Source: Cyanobium gracile PCC 6307 (GTDB lineage: Bacteria > Cyanobacteriota > Cyanobacteriia > PCC-6307 > Cyanobiaceae). Taken from it: a stretch of 64,000 nucleotides of DNA. The DNA is taken from positions 1,637,964 through 1,701,963 of the forward strand of contig NC_019675.1 in NCBI RefSeq assembly GCF_000316515.1. Reading direction: 5' to 3'. Position 1 is the first letter of the stretch; each line of letters starts with the position of its first letter. Both the position numbers and the translations under genes were made by a program. Below are positions 8,521-17,706 of the stretch, piece after piece. The notes beneath the pieces were generated by a model. That model did no database searches. It had not been told where the DNA came from and worked only from the letters and a program-made list of their open reading frames with translations.

Positions 8521-9462
8521 TCACGCCCACTCCGCCCCCTCACCGCGCTCCACCAGGGCATCGAGGCAAGCCTGGCTCTGGCCCACGTAGCTGCCACCGA
8601 ACAGGTTGGCGTGGTTGAGCAGGTGATACAGGTTGTAGAGCTCGCGCCGTGCTCGGTGCCCTGAGGACAGGGGCCAGGCGTCCTGGTAGCCCTCGAAGAA
8701 GGCCTCGGGAAAGCCTCCGAACAGGCGCGCCATGGCCAGGTCCACCTCCCGGTCGGCGCGGTGAACCGCTGGATCGAAGATCACGCCCTGGCCATCGCTG
8801 CTGATGGCGGCATTGCCGCTCCACAGATCCCCGTGCACCAGACAGGGCTCCGGACGGTGCCGCCCCAGCCACAGGCCCGTGTGCTCCAGCAGCAGGGAGG
8901 CTCGCCGCAGCGGGTGACCGCTGCGGGCCAGGTGCTCCAGCTGGGGAGCCAGCCGCCGCTGCACGAAGAAACGGCCCCAGTCCGCTTGCCAGCCGTTGCG
9001 CTGCGGAAAGGAGCCGATGACGTTGTCACGGGGCCAGCCGAAGGCCGCCCCGACCCGATCCTCCGCCACACAGGGGCGCGTGAGGCTGTGGCGGTGCAGA
9101 GCCGCCAGCGCTGCACCCAGGCGGCGCCATTGGGGCTCATCGGCTGCGGAACGGCCGCGCGAGAGGTCGAGCCAGGGGAGCACCAGCACGGCCGACGCTC
9201 CGGCCACGCCGCAGGCCAGGGGGACGGGCACCCGTGGGCCCGCCTCGTCCGCCGCCTCCGCCAGGGCCCGCAGCCCCTCGGCTTCGGCCTCCAGGATCGG
9301 CAGGGAAGAGGCCCCATTGGTCTTGGCGAACAGCCGGCGGCCATCGGCCAGATCCAGACGCCAGGCGCTGTGGATAGAGCCGCCGCCGACCGGGGCACGA
9401 CCCACCAGCTCCACTCCGAGGCGTTCGGACAGCCAGGCGGCGAAGGAATCAGGCAGAGGCAT
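8521..9462 (-). CDS. fructosamine kinase family protein
   Basis: APH-like kinase of 313 residues that phosphorylates sugar adducts on protein amines so that they fall off (deglycation). The start is supported by the family N-terminus. Blocks seen are GGGSIHSAWRLDLADGRR with the ATP-binding Lys in LFAKTN, the catalytic loop LVHGDLWSGNAAI (His210, Asp212, Asn217), and the metal-binding FDPAVHRADREVDLAM. The C-terminal YNLYHLLNHANLFGGSYV segment is diagnostic for the fructosamine/ribulosamine kinase family. Convergent with the CAAD gene, 39 bp apart. Confidence 0.93.
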   Translation of the reverse strand: MPLPDSFAAWLSERLGVELVGRAPVGGGSIHSAWRLDLADGRRLFAKTNGASSLPILEAEAEGLRALAEAADEAGPRVPVPLACGVAGASAVLVLPWLDLSRGRSAADEPQWRRLGAALAALHRHSLTRPCVAEDRVGAAFGWPRDNVIGSFPQRNGWQADWGRFFVQRRLAPQLEHLARSGHPLRRASLLLEHTGLWLGRHRPEPCLVHGDLWSGNAAISSDGQGVIFDPAVHRADREVDLAMARLFGGFPEAFFEGYQDAWPLSSGHRARRELYNLYHLLNHANLFGGSYVGQSQACLDALVERGEGAEWA

Positions 9463-9580
9463 GGGGCGATGCGGTGTTTTGCTCCAGCCTGTCCCGGCGG
9501 ACCCATCGCGACCGACAAGTCGATGATGAACAGGTTCCTCCCTGGCGGCAAGGACGGATCGGTGAAGGGTGGGAATGAGC

Positions 9581-9766
9581 TCAGGCCACCGCGGCTGGCT
9601 TCGTGATCCGTGCCCTGAGCTTGCGGCTGAAGCCGAAGGCAGTTGCAGCGCCCAGGACCGGGAGAGGTCCGGGGACGGAGTCCGGCAATGCCCACCCAGG
9701 GCACCGGCCCCACTGCGGCCCTGCCGGAGAAGGGACCCACGACCGTGAGCCCCCGGCTGCCAACAT
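9581..9766 (-). pseudogene. remnant of a PEP-CTERM-type secreted protein (C-terminal sorting tag only)
   Basis: The 328-bp gap between the fructosamine kinase and crtD holds one recognisable piece on the minus strand. It has a VPGPLP motif followed by a hydrophobic VLGAATAFGFSR and a basic KLRARI tail. This is the order of the PEP-CTERM sorting signal used by exosortase systems (P-E-P-like motif, transmembrane segment, Arg/Lys cluster). The open frame upstream is only about 30 residues and shows no secretory signal peptide or passenger domain, so it is read as the tail of a decayed gene. Nothing else is visible in this gap. Confidence 0.5.
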
Positions 9767-9790
9767 CTCTTTTCAGCCTTCGGTGCAGCC

Positions 9791-11350
9791 TTGAATCCCA
9801 GCGACAGGGCCCGGGCCGATGCGGTGGTGGTGGGCGCCGGCATCGCCGGTCTGACGGCGGCGGCCCTGCTCGCGAAGCAGGGGCTGCAGGTGGAGCTGCT
9901 CGAAGCCCATCACCAGAGCGGTGGCTGCGCCGGCACCTTCCGGCGTGGTCCCTACGTGTTCGACGTGGGGGCCACCCAGGTGGCGGGACTGGAGCAGGGC
10001 AATGGCACCCCCGCCGGCATCCATGCCCGCCTGTTCCGCCATCTGGGGGTGGCGCCGCCGGCGGCCGTGCCCCTGGATCCTGGCTGTGTGGTGGACCTGG
10101 CCGATGGCCGCGAGCCGGTGTCAATCTGGCGCGATCCGCAGCGCTGGCGGCAGGAACGGTTGCGGCAGTTCCCGGGCAGCGAACGCTTCTGGGCCCTCTG
10201 CGACGCCCTGCACCGGGCCAACTGGGCCTTCGCGTCGCGGGATCCGGTGCTGCCGCCGCGCTCCTGGTGGGATCTGGGCCAGCTGCTGGGGGCCCTGGGG
10301 GCAGGGAATCTGGCCAGCGGCCTGCTCACCACCGCCACCATCGCCGACCTGCTGCGGCTCACCGGCTGCGCCGCCGACAGACGGCTGCGGCGCTTCCTGG
10401 ATCTGCAGCTGAGGCTCTATTCCCAGGAACCGGCGGATCGCACCGCCGCCCTCTACGGGGCCACGGTGCTGGCGATGGTGCAGGAACCGCTCGGGCTCTG
10501 GCACCTGGAGGGATCGATGCAGGCCCTCAGCGAAGCCCTGGAAAGTGCCCTCGCGGGGCACGGCGGCCGGCTGCGGCTGCACCACCGGGTGGAGCGGCTG
10601 CAGCCGCCGGAGCGGCCCGGGGGCGATTGGTTGATCACGGGCCGGCGCGCCGGGGGGCCTCCCGGGGACAGGCGCCCCCGAGGGGAGGTGTTCGACATGG
10701 GGGCCCCTGAGGTGGTGGTCAGCCTGCCCCCCCAGACCCTGCCGGCCCTGCTCGGGGACGCGCTCCCCGCCGGCTACCGCCGGCGGCTCGAGGCCCTGAG
10801 CGAACCCAGCGGCGCCCTGGTGTTCTACGGAGCCGTCGAGCGGGACCGGCTCCCGCCGCAGTGCCCCAGCCATCTGCAGCTGGAGGCCCCTGACCCCGGC
10901 TCCCTGTTCGTTTCGATCAGCCAGGAGGGGGACGGCCGGGCGCCCGCCGGGCGCGCCACGGTGATCGCCAGCGTGTTCACCCCGGCCCGCCCCTGGTTCG
11001 GTGGGGACGAGGCGGCCTATCAGGCCCATAAGCAGCAGGCGATGGCCGCCCTCCAGCAGGGCCTGGAGCAACTGCTGGGGGTGGGGCCCGCCGACTGGCT
11101 GCACGGGGAGCTGGCCACCCCCCGGGGCTTTGCCGGCTGGACCGGCAGGCCCTGGGGCTACGTGGGTGGCCTCGGCCAGCACCCCAGCCGCTTCGGGCCC
11201 TTCGGCCTGGCCAGCCGCACCCCCCTGGCGGGGCTGTGGCTGTGCGGCGATGCCATCCACCCGGGCGAGGGGACGGCCGGGGTGAGCCTCTCGGCCCTGA
11301 TGGTCTGCCGCCAGCTGCTGGCCGGGCGGGGGGTGGACCTGCGGCCCTGA
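9791..11350 (+). CDS. crtD: CrtD-like carotenoid C-3',4' desaturase
   Basis: FAD-dependent phytoene-desaturase-family enzyme of 519 residues. In cyanobacteria CrtD introduces the 3',4' double bond during myxol-type carotenoid synthesis. The N-terminal dinucleotide fold is ADAVVVGAGIAGLTAAALL followed by LLEAHHQSGGCAGTF. The C-terminal FAD segment is GLWLCGDAIHPGEGTAGVSLSALM. Length and blocks suit CrtD better than the shorter CrtH/CrtP isomerases, but substrate specificity cannot be read from sequence. Start is TTG at 9791, just ahead of the fold. Convergent with the rod linker gene, 17 bp apart. Confidence 0.8.
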   Translation: MNPSDRARADAVVVGAGIAGLTAAALLAKQGLQVELLEAHHQSGGCAGTFRRGPYVFDVGATQVAGLEQGNGTPAGIHARLFRHLGVAPPAAVPLDPGCVVDLADGREPVSIWRDPQRWRQERLRQFPGSERFWALCDALHRANWAFASRDPVLPPRSWWDLGQLLGALGAGNLASGLLTTATIADLLRLTGCAADRRLRRFLDLQLRLYSQEPADRTAALYGATVLAMVQEPLGLWHLEGSMQALSEALESALAGHGGRLRLHHRVERLQPPERPGGDWLITGRRAGGPPGDRRPRGEVFDMGAPEVVVSLPPQTLPALLGDALPAGYRRRLEALSEPSGALVFYGAVERDRLPPQCPSHLQLEAPDPGSLFVSISQEGDGRAPAGRATVIASVFTPARPWFGGDEAAYQAHKQQAMAALQQGLEQLLGVGPADWLHGELATPRGFAGWTGRPWGYVGGLGQHPSRFGPFGLASRTPLAGLWLCGDAIHPGEGTAGVSLSALMVCRQLLAGRGVDLRP

Positions 11351-11367
11351 CCCCCCGCAAAGGGACC

Positions 11368-12303
11368 TCAGTTGACGCTGACGCGCACCACCCGGCCACC
11401 GAGACGCTGCACCCGCTGCAGGGCCTCGTTCATGCGGCTGTAGGGCACCCGCATCACGTAGGCACCGCTGCGCACAACGGCGTTATTCACCAGCCCGGTG
11501 GCGGTGATGGTGGCCACCCGGCCGCTGGGGGAGCTGGTGCCGCGCACCCCGGCCGACACCACCAGCGCCTCCTCGCGGTGGCCACGGGCGGGATCGGTGC
11601 TCTGGCCGCTGCGGGTGATCGGACCATCGACACTGGCTCCGCCCTGGGCCAGGTTGGCCTGGAAGAAGGATTCACCGCTGAAGCGGGGGCGCAGGACCGT
11701 CACCGTCACGGCCCGGTCCTGGTGCAGGGCCCGGCCGAGCTTGAAGCGGGTGCCGGCGCTGTCTCCCTTCACCGACGCCGCCGCGCCACCGGCCAGCTGC
11801 ATCAGCCAGGAGAACTGCTGCCCCTGGTGGCCGGCGGAGTAGTCCCAGCCGTGCAGATAGGGCACCACGTCGGAGCCGAAGCGCTCCTGGTACTCGGGGC
11901 TGTCGATATAGGAATCGATCTCGGCGTCGTAGCCCTGCTCCTGCAGGATCGTGAAGTGGTGCAGCATCTCCGCCTTGTTGTGGGGAGCCCGGCCGAGGAG
12001 ATGCTTGTGGTTGAGTTCGATGAAGCGGTAGGGATTGCAGTTCTCGAAGAAACGGGAGCGGTACAGGCCACTCCTGGCGAGGGTACGCACGAATTCCTGC
12101 ACGGTGAGATAACCATTGCGGAACAGGGACTCGGCGCCGACCAGGCGCTCGTTCTGCATCACGTACTGCTGGCCCAGCACCTGCTGATACACCAGGCGGA
12201 TGATGGCGTCACGATCCTGTGGGGAGGCTTTTGACCAGTTCTCCTTGTTGCGGTCATCCGCGAAACGCTCGATGCCAAGGGAAGGGGCTTGGACCAGGGC
12301 CAT
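11368..12303 (-). CDS. phycobilisome rod linker polypeptide (CpcC-type)
   Basis: Colourless linker that threads phycobiliprotein hexamers into antenna rods. The N-terminal PBS-linker domain (about residues 1-180) has the typical QQVLGQQYVMQNERL, LTVQEFVRTLARSGLYRSRF and RFIELNHKHLLGRAPHNKAE blocks. The C-terminal CpcD-like domain (about 255-311) ends in YSRMNEALQRVQRLGGRVV. A PBS-linker plus CpcD tail in 311 residues is the rod-linker design. Whether it binds phycocyanin or phycoerythrin is not clear. It stands alone, away from a cpc or cpe operon. An earlier ATG would add 29 residues that look unrelated to linkers. The 278 bp upstream holds short repeats of GTCCACCC near 12417-12447 but no recognised site. 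Confidence 0.93.
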   Translation of the reverse strand: MALVQAPSLGIERFADDRNKENWSKASPQDRDAIIRLVYQQVLGQQYVMQNERLVGAESLFRNGYLTVQEFVRTLARSGLYRSRFFENCNPYRFIELNHKHLLGRAPHNKAEMLHHFTILQEQGYDAEIDSYIDSPEYQERFGSDVVPYLHGWDYSAGHQGQQFSWLMQLAGGAAASVKGDSAGTRFKLGRALHQDRAVTVTVLRPRFSGESFFQANLAQGGASVDGPITRSGQSTDPARGHREEALVVSAGVRGTSSPSGRVATITATGLVNNAVVRSGAYVMRVPYSRMNEALQRVQRLGGRVVRVSVN

Positions 12304-12581
12304 GGTGGAAAAGGCAGAGAGGGCAGAGAGAAGAACATCGCCCGGGAGGGGGGTCAGCGGCTGCGTCCGGGAGGAACCGGGGCAGGACAAAGCAACGGAA
12401 TGTCATCCCCGTCAAGTCCACCCCGTCCAGTCCACCCGTCAAGCCATGCCCACCGACGATGTCAAGGTGTGATTCTTACCCGATCGACAGCAAAGCCACC
12501 ACAATCGTTACACCGCTATGCGCCACATGTACGATGCATACATTCCTTCACCACGAAGGATTGAGAAACAAGAAGAAAGAC

Positions 12582-12887
12582 TCAGGAGGCCAGGAGGCCC
12601 GGCTCATCAATGCGTCGCCCGGGCCGACGCGGCGGATGGGGGACGCTGACTGCGGCCAGATGGGAGTAGGAAAACTGGGGCAGCTGCACGGATGGGCGGC
12701 CAGCCTGTGCGTCGTGGCAGAGGCTTTCCCAGACTGTCTCCAGGGCCTCAAGTTCATCCTCCGCCGACCAGGCGGCCGGATCGGAGGAGTGCTCCAGGGC
12801 CGCAAGCTCAGGACCGTTGGGCGGCAGCAGCGAAGAGGAGGCGGACTGCAACGGCCGGCGAAGCCTCGGCAGATCAATCATGCCCAT
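12582..12887 (-). CDS. small hypothetical protein
   Basis: Unrecognised frame of 101 residues; a start at the second Met, two codons in, is equally likely. The middle part is acidic (SAEDELEALETVWESLCH) and predicted helical, and the ends are basic and proline-rich. No signal peptide or membrane segment. The reading direction matches the downstream linker gene. The acidic helical core looks like real protein and not GC-driven shadow coding, but there is no family evidence. Confidence 0.4.
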   Translation of the reverse strand: MGMIDLPRLRRPLQSASSSLLPPNGPELAALEHSSDPAAWSAEDELEALETVWESLCHDAQAGRPSVQLPQFSYSHLAAVSVPHPPRRPGRRIDEPGLLAS

Positions 12888-13108
12888 CCACTCCCCAACG
12901 TCCTGACGTCATCTTTACGGCATCCTGCACAACAGGCCAGGGGGCCGGCAACAGAAGCGGACGAAAAATATCGTGAAATTGGTGCCGGGCTGGACCTCGT
13001 GCCCCCCACGTCCCAGTGACCTCCCGAAAGGGGCTGCCGGCCGACGGAAGCGGGATTGCTGCACCGCTTCAGCATGGCGCGATCCCGGATCAGGGGGGTG
13101 CCGCGGGC

Positions 13109-13390
13109 CTAGGCGTCGCTGGGCAGGAGCACCAGGGTATGCAGTCGGTCGGTGCCGAGGTCATGGGTGAGGATCCACACCTGCAGACCCTGGCCGAGAT
13201 CGAAAACGCTCCGCAGCGACCCCTGCTGGCGATAGGCGGCGAGGGTGTTGTCGCGGGCGTCGCGGGCATCCACCACCCCCCAGTCGCCGCGGCGATGGCG
13301 GGCCACCAGCCGCTGCAGGGTTTCGCTGTCGACCCATTCGCGCACCTCAGGACTCACATCCACCGGGCCGATGGCAAGGCGGGCAGCCAT
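13109..13390 (-). CDS. conserved small protein, plasmid-related/TA-associated type
   Basis: Protein of 93 residues. The blocks VSPEVREWVDSETLQRLVARHRRGDWG, LRSVFDL and LQVWILTHDLGTDRLHTLVLLPSDA resemble a widespread family of small proteins of unknown function, often labelled plasmid-related, found next to mobile or toxin-antitoxin genes; this is recalled by pattern and not tested. The start at 13390 is chosen because the upstream frame is low-complexity. No partner gene of toxin type lies beside it here. Confidence 0.6.
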   Translation of the reverse strand: MAARLAIGPVDVSPEVREWVDSETLQRLVARHRRGDWGVVDARDARDNTLAAYRQQGSLRSVFDLGQGLQVWILTHDLGTDRLHTLVLLPSDA

Positions 13391-13460
13391 GCAGGACGCA
13401 ACGCAGGCCAAGACCTTAGGCGACACTGCCGGGGTGGGGTCGTCCGGCAAGCGGGGCGGC

Positions 13461-14102
13461 TCAGCGCAGAGCGTCGAGCGCCCCGCGGCCATGCAGATCG
13501 GCCAGGGCGTCATAGCCACCGATGGGCTGGCCGTCGATGAACACCTGGGGCATCGAGGTGCTGCCGCTGCGGTCGGCAACCTCCTGGCGGAGGCCCTCGT
13601 CGTCGGCCAGCTGCACCACGTGGGGGATGCCGAGGGTGCGCAGCATGCGCAGGGCCCGGGCCGAAAAGGGGCAGCCGCTGAGCACCGCGATCGCCACCCG
13701 CGGCTGGGAGGGGGCAGCTGCCGCGGCCGCTGGCTCCGGGGGCGCGGCGGCGGGCAGGAAGCCCACCAGCAGGTCGGCGCCCCTGAGCACCAGGCTGCCG
13801 TGCTCCAGGTGGCCGCCCCACACCTGGCACTCGCCGTCGGAGAGGCTCAGGTGCAGGTGCACCCCCTGGGGCGCCACGGTGCCCTGCAGGGTGATGATCT
13901 CCAGGTGCCCCTGGAGCACGGTGGGCTCGGCCTGGCCCGGGCACTGGAAGGCCGCCTGGGAGAGATCCCCCACCACCCCCAGCACGAACCCCGAGGCGCC
14001 GGCCTGGTTGCCCAGCTGCTCGAGGCTGGCGCGCAGATCACTGCCCGGGCCGAGATGCAGCGGCAGGGGATGCATGGCGGGATCGGGCGTCGAGGGGGTC
14101 AA
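13461..14102 (-). CDS. PPC/DUF296-domain protein fused to a monothiol glutaredoxin
   Basis: Two domains in 213 residues. Residues about 10-118 match the PPC (DUF296) fold found in plant AT-hook proteins and bacterial stand-alone proteins: HLHLSLSDGECQVWGGHLEHG is its signature-like stretch. After an Ala/Pro linker (about 118-135) comes a glutaredoxin with active site GCPFSARA (Cys144, monothiol CPFS form), then STSMPQVFIDGQPIGGYDAL for glutathione binding. A TTG at 14102 overlaps the stop of the preceding gene; ATG at 14075 is the alternative start. It is the last gene of the leftward run beginning near 19.2 kb. The fusion may couple a small-ligand or DNA-binding domain to thiol redox state, which is inference. 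Confidence 0.8.
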   Translation of the reverse strand: MTPSTPDPAMHPLPLHLGPGSDLRASLEQLGNQAGASGFVLGVVGDLSQAAFQCPGQAEPTVLQGHLEIITLQGTVAPQGVHLHLSLSDGECQVWGGHLEHGSLVLRGADLLVGFLPAAAPPEPAAAAAAPSQPRVAIAVLSGCPFSARALRMLRTLGIPHVVQLADDEGLRQEVADRSGSTSMPQVFIDGQPIGGYDALADLHGRGALDALR

Positions 14103-14668
14103 GGTAAGTCCCGACCGTCCTGCGCCAGCGGACCGAACCGGCAGCGCAGCAGCGCCAGGGCCTCATCGGGCAGACCCAGGAACCGGTCGAGGAACGGATC
14201 ACCGCTGGGGGCGATGGTGGCCACCCCCACCAACTGCGCCTGGCCATCGCCATCGAGGGGCTGGCCCGTGGCCTGGTGGCGGCGTCCCTGCACCGGTCCG
14301 GTGCTGAGCATCGTGTCGACGATCAGATCAGGGGCCCGGTAGATCCCGCCGATGGCGAAGCGGAAGCGGGCGGCGAACCGCAGCGTCATCGCCCCTGTGG
14401 CGGCGTCGATGCTGCCCTCGAGCCGCTCGGGGTGGATCGTGATCGCCAGGCCGGGGGGCAACGGCAGACCCAGGAAGCGGGTGGTGCGCCATGTGAGCGG
14501 GGGGATACACAAGGCGTCGGGGTCGAAACACAGTTCCTGCGAACCGGTGCTGTCCCCCTCGCTGAGCCGCCCCACGCCCCCGCCGCCGCGGGCGTCGTAG
14601 CGGAAGCGGGGATAGGCGCCGATCGCCAGGCCGCATCCCGCCAGGGTCTGGAGGGTCAGCTCAGCCAT
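14099..14668 (-). CDS. conserved cyanobacterial protein of unknown function (DUF1997-like)
   Basis: Soluble-looking protein of 189 residues with alternating beta-strand pattern, for example FAARFRFAIGGIYRAPDLIVDTMLSTG. It resembles the family of cyanobacterial and chloroplast proteins of unknown function with lipid-binding-like beta folds, but I cannot assign it firmly. Its start overlaps the 3' end of mscS by 8 bp and its stop overlaps the glutaredoxin start, so it is translationally coupled in the operon. Confidence 0.65.
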   Translation of the reverse strand: MAELTLQTLAGCGLAIGAYPRFRYDARGGGGVGRLSEGDSTGSQELCFDPDALCIPPLTWRTTRFLGLPLPPGLAITIHPERLEGSIDAATGAMTLRFAARFRFAIGGIYRAPDLIVDTMLSTGPVQGRRHQATGQPLDGDGQAQLVGVATIAPSGDPFLDRFLGLPDEALALLRCRFGPLAQDGRDLP

Positions 14669-16889
14669 TCAGCTGGATCTCCGCCTGGGTGGGGTAGGGG
14701 ATCTCGATCCCCTCGGCGGCGAACAGGGCCAGCAGGGCCCGGTTGAGGCGGGCCACCTCATCCTTGAACGCCGCGTAGGTGGGCTGGGCGGAGCGGTAGT
14801 CGTAGGTGAAGTCGTAGCTGAAGTCGCTGATGGCCATCAGGCGACAGGCCCGGAAGGCCGCCAGAGGCTCGCGCGCGAACAGCGAGGCGATCAGTTCCGG
14901 GATGCGCTGCAGCTGTTCGGGGCTGGTGTCGTAGGCCACGCCGATCACCATGCGGGAGCGGATCACCTGATCGAGGATCTGCCGCAACCGCAGCAGGACC
15001 GCTTCCCGCAGGGTGAGGTAGTCGGTCCAGTCGGGGGCGTGGATCTGTCCGCAGCAGCGCAGCAGCAGCTCTCCATCCTCGGTGGCCTGGTCGAGGAACA
15101 CCTGGGCAGCGGACAGTCCCGGCAGATCGGTGAGGTACAGGCGGCCGTAATGCACCAGGTCGTCCAGCTGGTCGGGGGTGAGCTCGGCCGGCAGGGGCAG
15201 GTGCAGCTCGAAGACATGCAGGACCTCATCCTGCGCCTGATCCGAGCGCAGGGAATAGTTGACGATCGTCTCCTCATCGACGACCGAATTGGGGATGGTG
15301 ATGCGGCTCTCGTGGGTCTGCAGTTCCAGGGAGCGCAGGCCGATCTTGGTGACGTAGCCCAGATTGCTGCCGATGCGGCAGAACTCCCCCACCCGCAGGG
15401 GACGGTCGGTCTGGATCGACAGGCCGGCGAACAGGTTGCCCAGCAGCTTGGAGGCCCCGAGGCCGATGGCCAGGCCGGGCACGGCGGAAAAGGCCAGCAC
15501 GGTGGAACCGGGCAGGCCCAGCAGGATCAGCAGCCGGTACATCAGGGAGACGCCGATGATGGCGCCCATGACCCGGCAGACGGGCATCACCAGATTGCTG
15601 ACGCGGCTCAGCTGCAAGGCGTTGCGGCGTCCGCGCAGGATCGTGATCCATTCCGCCAGGCTGCGGCCGAGGGCCTCCATCAGGAAGAAGCTGAACAGCC
15701 CGGCCCAGCAGAAGTACAGCGTGTAGAGCAGGTACATCAGCACCTGCAGGGGCAGGCCGGTGACGTTGACGTCGTGATCGAGCAGCAGTTCCACCAACCG
15801 GGTGATGGGCAGGGCCACCGCCGCCAGCAGCACCCGGTGCCAGGCGATGTTGTCGACGCGCCAGATCTCCAAGGGGGTGAGGGGTTGGCTGGCGGCCCGT
15901 TCCGTCATCCGATAGGTGCCCAGCAGGGCCAGTACCAGCCGGTACTGAACCAGGGCGAAGGCCGCCAGCGCCAACAGCCCCAGGACGATCTGGAACAGGG
16001 TCTGATCCCAGAGATGGGACTCCAGCACGTTGCGGCGCAAGCCCCGGGGAATGTTCAGGTACCACTTCGGTGGCAGGAGATGGCCGGGCCTGAGGCTGAA
16101 GGCGTCATAGATCGCTGGCGTCAGCAGGCTCGAGGGGCCCGCAGATGGAGCTCGCTGATCCTTGATCTCCTCGTAGAGGCTGGGGATCTGGGCCACTGTG
16201 AAGGCGGAGAACCGGTAGCCGCGATCACGGCCTCCTTCCGTTTCCTCATCCGTCAGGGTGATGGAGGTGCCCGGGATGGTCCAGCTGGGGCTGGGGTTCA
16301 CCCGTCCATCATTCAGGGCCTTCATCCCGGCCGCATCAGGAATCTCGAAAGGCTTGCGGCTGTGGGTGAAGACGTAATCGAGAATCACCTTGAGCTTGAG
16401 GGCATATTCATCGGCGAAATCCGCCCGAATGCTCTGGGGAATCTCTGACACATCCAGGGCCTTTACCGCCTCCTCGAAGTAGCTGTTGATCAGCGCCAGT
16501 TCGTGACGCAAGGCGCTGGACAACAAGAGCCCGGGTGTCGCCTCAGCCTTGGCCTCGATCCGGGCGATGTCCCGGCTCACCTGGGCCATCACCACGTAGA
16601 AGTTGAGCAGGGTGGCCCGCGGGCTGTCCCCCACCACCTGATTGAGGGGCGCATCCGTCCATTGCTGCTTCAGCTCCAGCAGCTGGTCATGGAACGGTTG
16701 GCTCTCCAGGGGTACGTAGGTGGCCCGGAGCTGGGCGGGAGCAGCGGCCCCCGGGCCGGCGGAGAACGCCGCCGTGGTCAGGCCCGTCAGCGGCAGCAGG
16801 CAGGCGATCAGGAACGCCAGCAGCAGAGGGATTGGACGGGGCAGGCGGATCGAACGGGGCACCCGGAAGCCACGGCACATGTCCCGCAT
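14661..16889 (-). CDS. large MscS-family mechanosensitive ion channel
   Basis: Membrane channel of 742 residues that opens on hypo-osmotic stretch. It has a likely signal/anchor helix at residues 13-43 and a periplasmic helical region to about 290. Hydrophobic segments follow at roughly 305-325, 360-380, 395-425 and 450-480. The MscS pore and beta domain then begin at GLAIGLGASKLLGNLFAGLSIQTDRPLRVGEFC with RITIPNSVV, both family hallmarks, and the long cytoplasmic tail follows. It belongs to the extended MscS group (MscK/YbdG-like), not the 280-residue minimal form. The gene starts 9 bp after the ABC ATPase. Confidence 0.93.
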   Translation of the reverse strand: MRDMCRGFRVPRSIRLPRPIPLLLAFLIACLLPLTGLTTAAFSAGPGAAAPAQLRATYVPLESQPFHDQLLELKQQWTDAPLNQVVGDSPRATLLNFYVVMAQVSRDIARIEAKAEATPGLLLSSALRHELALINSYFEEAVKALDVSEIPQSIRADFADEYALKLKVILDYVFTHSRKPFEIPDAAGMKALNDGRVNPSPSWTIPGTSITLTDEETEGGRDRGYRFSAFTVAQIPSLYEEIKDQRAPSAGPSSLLTPAIYDAFSLRPGHLLPPKWYLNIPRGLRRNVLESHLWDQTLFQIVLGLLALAAFALVQYRLVLALLGTYRMTERAASQPLTPLEIWRVDNIAWHRVLLAAVALPITRLVELLLDHDVNVTGLPLQVLMYLLYTLYFCWAGLFSFFLMEALGRSLAEWITILRGRRNALQLSRVSNLVMPVCRVMGAIIGVSLMYRLLILLGLPGSTVLAFSAVPGLAIGLGASKLLGNLFAGLSIQTDRPLRVGEFCRIGSNLGYVTKIGLRSLELQTHESRITIPNSVVDEETIVNYSLRSDQAQDEVLHVFELHLPLPAELTPDQLDDLVHYGRLYLTDLPGLSAAQVFLDQATEDGELLLRCCGQIHAPDWTDYLTLREAVLLRLRQILDQVIRSRMVIGVAYDTSPEQLQRIPELIASLFAREPLAAFRACRLMAISDFSYDFTYDYRSAQPTYAAFKDEVARLNRALLALFAAEGIEIPYPTQAEIQLNG

Positions 16890-16898
16890 GATGGCGGC

Positions 16899-17696
16899 TC
16901 ACTCCGCCGGCAGCACCTGGCGGTAGCCGTTGGCCTCGCACACCCGCAGGGGGGTGGCGAACAGGGCGCTGAGGGGGGCGTCCTGCAGCAGGGCGTCGGT
17001 GGGGCCGTCGCCCACCACCCGGCCCTCGCGCAGCAGCACGCAGCGGCGGATCTCGGGCAGGATCGCCTCGATCTGGTGGGTCACCAGCAGCAGGGTGGTG
17101 CCGGCGCGGGCCAGCTCGCGCAGGATCGCCAGCAGCTGGTGTTTCGCCTTCAGATCAAGCCCGTTGGTGGGTTCATCCAGCACCAGCACCTCGGGCCCGT
17201 GCACCAGGGCCCGGGCCAGCAGCAGGCGCCGCCGCTGGCCCTCGGAGAGCTGGCCGTAGGGGCGTCCGGCCAGATCGGCCAGCCCCAGCTGCTCCATCAG
17301 CTCGCCCACCCGCCGGCGCTGGGCCGCGCTGGCCACCTGGCTGCGGCCGATCCCCACCGAGCCGAAGAAGCCGGAGAGCACCACATCGGCGGCGGGCACC
17401 CGGCCGACGTAGGCGGCCTGCAGATCCTGGGACACCAGGCCGATGCGGCCCCGCAGCTGCCAGAGGTTCACCGTCTCGCTGCCGAAGATCCGCAGGCAGG
17501 AGCCGGGCTTCACCACGGGGTAGATCTCGCGGCTAAGCAGCTTCACCAGCGAACTCTTGCCGGAGCCGTTGGGGCCGAGCACCACGGTGTGCTCGCCGCG
17601 GTGCAGGCGCAGGAAGAGATCCTCGAAGACGCGGCGGGGCCCCAGCCAGGCTTCGACGGCCTCCAGCTCCAGGTAGGCCGAAGGGGGGGTGCTCAT
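16899..17696 (-). CDS. ABC transporter ATP-binding protein (YlmA/metal-type)
   Basis: ATPase of 265 residues with Walker A GPNGSGKS (41-48), signature LSEGQRRRLLLARALVHGP, Walker B EVLVLDEPTNGLD and a switch His in LLLVTHQIEAILPE. It most resembles stand-alone YlmA/ModF-like ATPases. No permease or substrate-binding gene is adjacent, so either the permease is elsewhere or it acts as a soluble ATPase. It sits in a tight run between the ATP-grasp gene (10 bp upstream) and mscS (9 bp downstream). Confidence 0.9.
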   Translation of the reverse strand: MSTPPSAYLELEAVEAWLGPRRVFEDLFLRLHRGEHTVVLGPNGSGKSSLVKLLSREIYPVVKPGSCLRIFGSETVNLWQLRGRIGLVSQDLQAAYVGRVPAADVVLSGFFGSVGIGRSQVASAAQRRRVGELMEQLGLADLAGRPYGQLSEGQRRRLLLARALVHGPEVLVLDEPTNGLDLKAKHQLLAILRELARAGTTLLLVTHQIEAILPEIRRCVLLREGRVVGDGPTDALLQDAPLSALFATPLRVCEANGYRQVLPAE

Positions 17697-17706
17697 GGGG
17701 CGGCGC

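Noticed and set aside
12532..12544. GTA-N7-TAC near 12532, upstream of the rod linker region
   Set aside because: The NtcA consensus needs eight bases between GTA and TAC; here there are seven, and no fitting -10 box was seen.
15039..16448. A 469-codon plus-strand frame opposite mscS
   Set aside because: Gln/Gly/His/Val-rich antisense of a clear MscS protein.
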